Assembly (NCBI GenBank): GCA_937920255.1
Contig: CALDSL010000451.1
Location: forward strand, 1-6,824
Direction of reading: 5' to 3'
Length of the DNA stretch: 6,824 nt
DNA from: an uncultured Anaerolineaceae bacterium
GTDB taxonomy: Bacteria; Chloroflexota; Anaerolineae; Anaerolineales; Anaerolineaceae
The translations under genes and the position numbers were made by a program. Below, one piece after another: positions 4,738 through 6,824 of this stretch (positions are counted from its first letter, which is position 1; each line of letters begins with the position of its first letter). Under the pieces are notes generated by a model, which was given only the letters and a program-made list of their open reading frames with translations, was not told where the DNA came from and ran no database searches.

Positions 4738-6621
4738 ATGCCGTTCGCAGTCAATGGAAACGTCCTGCACGTCGACCTGACCACCGGAACCCTGGAGATG
4801 GAACATCCCGGAGAGGAGTTTTACCGGAAGTTCGGTGGGGGCAGCGCCATGGGCGTGCATTATATTCTCAAGCACATGCCGGCCGGAGCCGACCCGCTGG
4901 GCCCGGACAATGTGCTGACGCTGTTCACCTCGGCGCTGACCGGGCTGCCGATTTCCGGCCAGTCGCGGGTGTGCGCCAACGCGCGCTCGCCGTTGAGCGG
5001 CGCGGTGGGCGACAGCCAGGCTGGGGGCTTCTTCCCGGCGCAGATGAAATTCTCGGGCTTTGACGGGGTGGTGATCCGGGGGGCGGCGGCGACGCCGGTG
5101 TACCTGTACCTGCACGACGGGCAGGCTGAGCTGCGCCCGGCCGATCACCTGTGGGGCCTTACCACCGCCGAGGTCGACGCGGCGCTGGCGGCCGAGCTGA
5201 ACGACCCCAAGATCGAAGTGCTGCAGATCGGCCCGGCGGGCGAAAAACGCTCGCTGCTGGCGGCGCTGATGAACATGCACACGCGCGCCAACGGCCGCAC
5301 CGGCATGGGCGCGGTGATGGGCGCCAAGAACCTCAAGGCGGTGGTGGTGCGCGGCGGGGGCAAGGTGGAGGTATTCGACCGCGCCGCCGTGACTGCCATG
5401 CAGCGCAGCGGCACCAAATCCATCCCCGATTACCCGGACGTGAAGGGGCTGGGGCTGAACGGCACGGCGGACGTGGTGGCGTTCCAGAATTCGATCGGCT
5501 CGCTGCCGACCCGTAACTATAATGAAGGCACGTTCGAGGGCTTTGAAACCCTGTGCGGCGACCGCATGACCGACACGATCCTGACCGAGCGGGACACGTG
5601 CTATTCGTGCACGGTGCGCTGCAAGCGCGTGGTGGAAACCGAGTACGCGATGCAGAAAGTGCATCCCACCTACGGCGGGCCTGAATATGAAACCATTGGC
5701 ACGATGGGCTCGTACTGCGGGGTGAGCGACCTGAGCGCGGTGTCGCTGGCCAACCAGATCTGCAACCAGTATGGGCTGGATACCATCGGCACTGGCGCGA
5801 CGGTGGCCTTCGCGATGGAATGCTTCGAGAAGGGCATCCTGACGCTGGAAGACACGGGCGGGATGGATCTGCGGTTTGGCAACGCGGACGCGATGGTGGA
5901 GCTGGTGGGGATGATCGCGCGGCGCGAGGGATTGGGCGACGTGCTGGCCGACGGCTCGGCGGCGGCGGCGCGGCGCATTGGGCGCGGGGCGGAGGAGAAT
6001 CTCATCACGATCAAGAACACCGAACTGCCGGCGCACATGCCGCAGGCCAAGAAGACCCTGGCGGTGATTTACGCGGTCAACCCGTTTGGCGCCGACCACC
6101 AGTCCTCGGAGCACGACCCGATGTACGAAGAGGGTGGCCTGCCGCATTACTACACCCGGCTGGCGATGCTGGGGCTGGACCAGGTGCAGGAACCCGGCTC
6201 GATGAACCCGGAGAAGATCCGCTATGCCTACCGCACCGAGCTGTTCTACTCGGCGCTGGACACGTACTGCCTGTGCCAGTTCGTGTGGGGGCCATCTTGG
6301 GAGCTGTATGGCCCGGACGACATGGCGCGGCTGATCCAGGCCGCCACCGGGTGGGACGTGACGATTGACGAGATCATGCAGGTGGGCGAGCGCAGGTTAA
6401 ATCTGCTGCGGGCGTTCAACGCGCGCGAAGGTTTCACCCGCGCCGACGACACGCTGCCGGGCAAGCTACACAAGCCGCTGCAGGGCGAAGGTCCCACGGC
6501 AGGCTTCTACTTTACCCATGAAGACCTGGAGAGCTACAAGGATATTTATTACGGTCTGGCCGGTTGGGATGCGCAAACGGGCAATCCCACCCCGGAGAAG
6601 CTGGCCGCGCTGGGGATTTGA
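4738..6621 (+). CDS. aor: Tungsten-dependent aldehyde:ferredoxin oxidoreductase (AOR family), 627 aa
   Basis: This cytoplasmic enzyme oxidises aldehydes to carboxylic acids (or runs in reverse) with ferredoxin as electron partner, using a tungsten bis-pyranopterin and a [4Fe-4S] cluster. The ATG at 4738 has AAAGGAG at 4724-4730, 7 bases upstream. Residues 1 to about 208 are the N-terminal pterin-binding domain, with GQSRVCANARSPLSG (74-88) and NGRTGMGAVMGAKNLKA (185-201). The rest to about 600 is the C-terminal AOR domain. Cluster ligands are visible as Cys288, Cys291 and Cys295 (CYSCTVRC), the same numbers as in the Pyrococcus furiosus enzyme as I recall it, with the fourth being Cys513 in DTYCLC (508-513). 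GGPEYETIG (313-321) and GADHQSSEHDPM (451-462) match conserved active-site regions of the family. The length is typical and the frame is intact. The substrate is unknown; AOR, formaldehyde and related subtypes cannot be separated with certainty here. No ferredoxin or tungsten-cofactor gene is in the window. It is transcribed divergently from an Lrp-type regulator gene. Confidence 0.93.
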   Translation: MPFAVNGNVLHVDLTTGTLEMEHPGEEFYRKFGGGSAMGVHYILKHMPAGADPLGPDNVLTLFTSALTGLPISGQSRVCANARSPLSGAVGDSQAGGFFPAQMKFSGFDGVVIRGAAATPVYLYLHDGQAELRPADHLWGLTTAEVDAALAAELNDPKIEVLQIGPAGEKRSLLAALMNMHTRANGRTGMGAVMGAKNLKAVVVRGGGKVEVFDRAAVTAMQRSGTKSIPDYPDVKGLGLNGTADVVAFQNSIGSLPTRNYNEGTFEGFETLCGDRMTDTILTERDTCYSCTVRCKRVVETEYAMQKVHPTYGGPEYETIGTMGSYCGVSDLSAVSLANQICNQYGLDTIGTGATVAFAMECFEKGILTLEDTGGMDLRFGNADAMVELVGMIARREGLGDVLADGSAAAARRIGRGAEENLITIKNTELPAHMPQAKKTLAVIYAVNPFGADHQSSEHDPMYEEGGLPHYYTRLAMLGLDQVQEPGSMNPEKIRYAYRTELFYSALDTYCLCQFVWGPSWELYGPDDMARLIQAATGWDVTIDEIMQVGERRLNLLRAFNAREGFTRADDTLPGKLHKPLQGEGPTAGFYFTHEDLESYKDIYYGLAGWDAQTGNPTPEKLAALGI

Positions 6622-6658
6622 CCCAGGTGGTAGGGTTCGCGGGTCTGTAAAGTCACAG

Positions 6659-6688
6659 GGTAGAGACGCAAGATTTTGCGTCTCTACC
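6659..6688 (+). terminator. Hairpin after the AOR gene, possible terminator
   Basis: A perfect 13-bp inverted repeat (6659-6671 with 6676-6688, sequence GGTAGAGACGCAA and its complement) has a 4-base loop and starts 37 bases after the AOR stop codon. The sequence that follows is only mildly T-rich, so termination is plausible but not certain. The same GTAGAGACGC...GCGTCTCTAC palindrome is, from memory, common between genes in cyanobacteria and Chloroflexota, so it may be a dispersed repeat used as a terminator. Confidence 0.45.
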
Positions 6689-6748
6689 TTGAATGGTTGT
6701 TGACCCGGAAGCCTGCTGATCGGAACAAGCGTTGATTGCGGTGGGGAC

Positions 6749-6812
6749 GGGCGAAGCATCTGGAGGATGTTCGAGGTTTTGATCCGCCGGGTATCGACCA
6801 GATGCTTCGCCC
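6749..6812. repeat. Palindromic intergenic repeat with 15-bp arms
   Basis: Bases 6749-6763 pair perfectly with 6798-6812. The arms contain GCGAAGCATCTGG and its complement, and the loop is 34 bases. An 8-bp direct repeat, AGGATGTT, occurs at 6764-6771 inside the loop and again at 6817-6824 just after the right arm, running to the window edge. No coding frame in 6622-6824 looks real. The GCGAAGCAT...ATGCTTCGCCCCTAC style is, from memory, a widespread dispersed palindrome in environmental bacteria; it could be a small non-autonomous mobile element. Confidence 0.6.
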
Positions 6813-6824
6813 CTACAGGATGTT

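Noticed and set aside
4497..4784. N-terminal extension of the regulator (start at 4784)
   Set aside because: The extra 96 residues cross the AOR promoter and start, include AT-rich non-coding-like sequence, and lie before the canonical start of the helix-turn-helix domain.
4687..6147. A 486-codon open frame on the minus strand opposite the AOR gene
   Set aside because: The product is an Arg/His-rich sequence with no domain pattern, fully antisense to a conserved enzyme, and it starts inside the divergent promoter region's far side without translation signals.
6622..6824. A small gene after the AOR gene
   Set aside because: The only open frames run through the two palindromes and have no ribosome binding site or coding character.

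Overview
The window is a high-GC bacterial segment carrying one truncated and four complete protein-coding genes, separated by short intergenic regions rich in palindromic repeats. Three things point to an anaerobic or facultative bacterium, most likely of the Chloroflexota (Anaerolineae-like): a tungstopterin aldehyde:ferredoxin oxidoreductase (AOR), a Pro/Thr-rich protein with tandem PPC-like beta domains, and the style of the dispersed palindromes. This assignment is an inference from gene content and repeat style; no rRNA or marker gene is present.

Layout. (1) Bases 1-765 (+) hold the 3' part of a gene for an exported-looking protein with two PPC-like beta-sandwich domains. (2) Bases 766-918 are a convergent intergenic region with a 17-bp perfect hairpin, degenerate 9-bp tandem repeats, and a second hairpin directly at the 3' end of the next gene. 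(3) Bases 919-4496 (-) hold three co-directional genes. In order of transcription they are an Lrp/AsnC regulator (4496-4017), a saccharopine-dehydrogenase-family NAD(P) enzyme (3984-2779) and an APC-superfamily amino acid/polyamine permease (2589-919). The first two are 32 bases apart. The last two are separated by 189 bases, nearly all of it a nested, three-hairpin palindromic element. (4) Bases 4497-4737 are an AT-rich divergent control region with a good extended -10 promoter facing right and several copies of an AATTCTT-like word. (5) Bases 4738-6621 (+) hold a complete AOR of 627 aa with all four expected cluster cysteines. (6) Bases 6622-6824 are non-coding and hold two further palindromes.

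How the genes may work together (inference). The Lrp-type regulator is transcribed away from the AOR gene and lies first in a probable operon with a dehydrogenase and a permease. This is the usual layout for an amino-acid-responsive regulator that controls its own operon and the divergent gene. A reasonable reading is a small catabolic module: uptake of an amino acid or polyamine, an NAD(P)-linked reaction of the saccharopine dehydrogenase type that can produce a semialdehyde, and ferredoxin-linked oxidation of an aldehyde by the tungsten enzyme. Each family is known. The combination, and the nested palindrome inside the operon, are the parts most worth checking. No CRISPR array, RNA gene, transposase or phage gene was seen.
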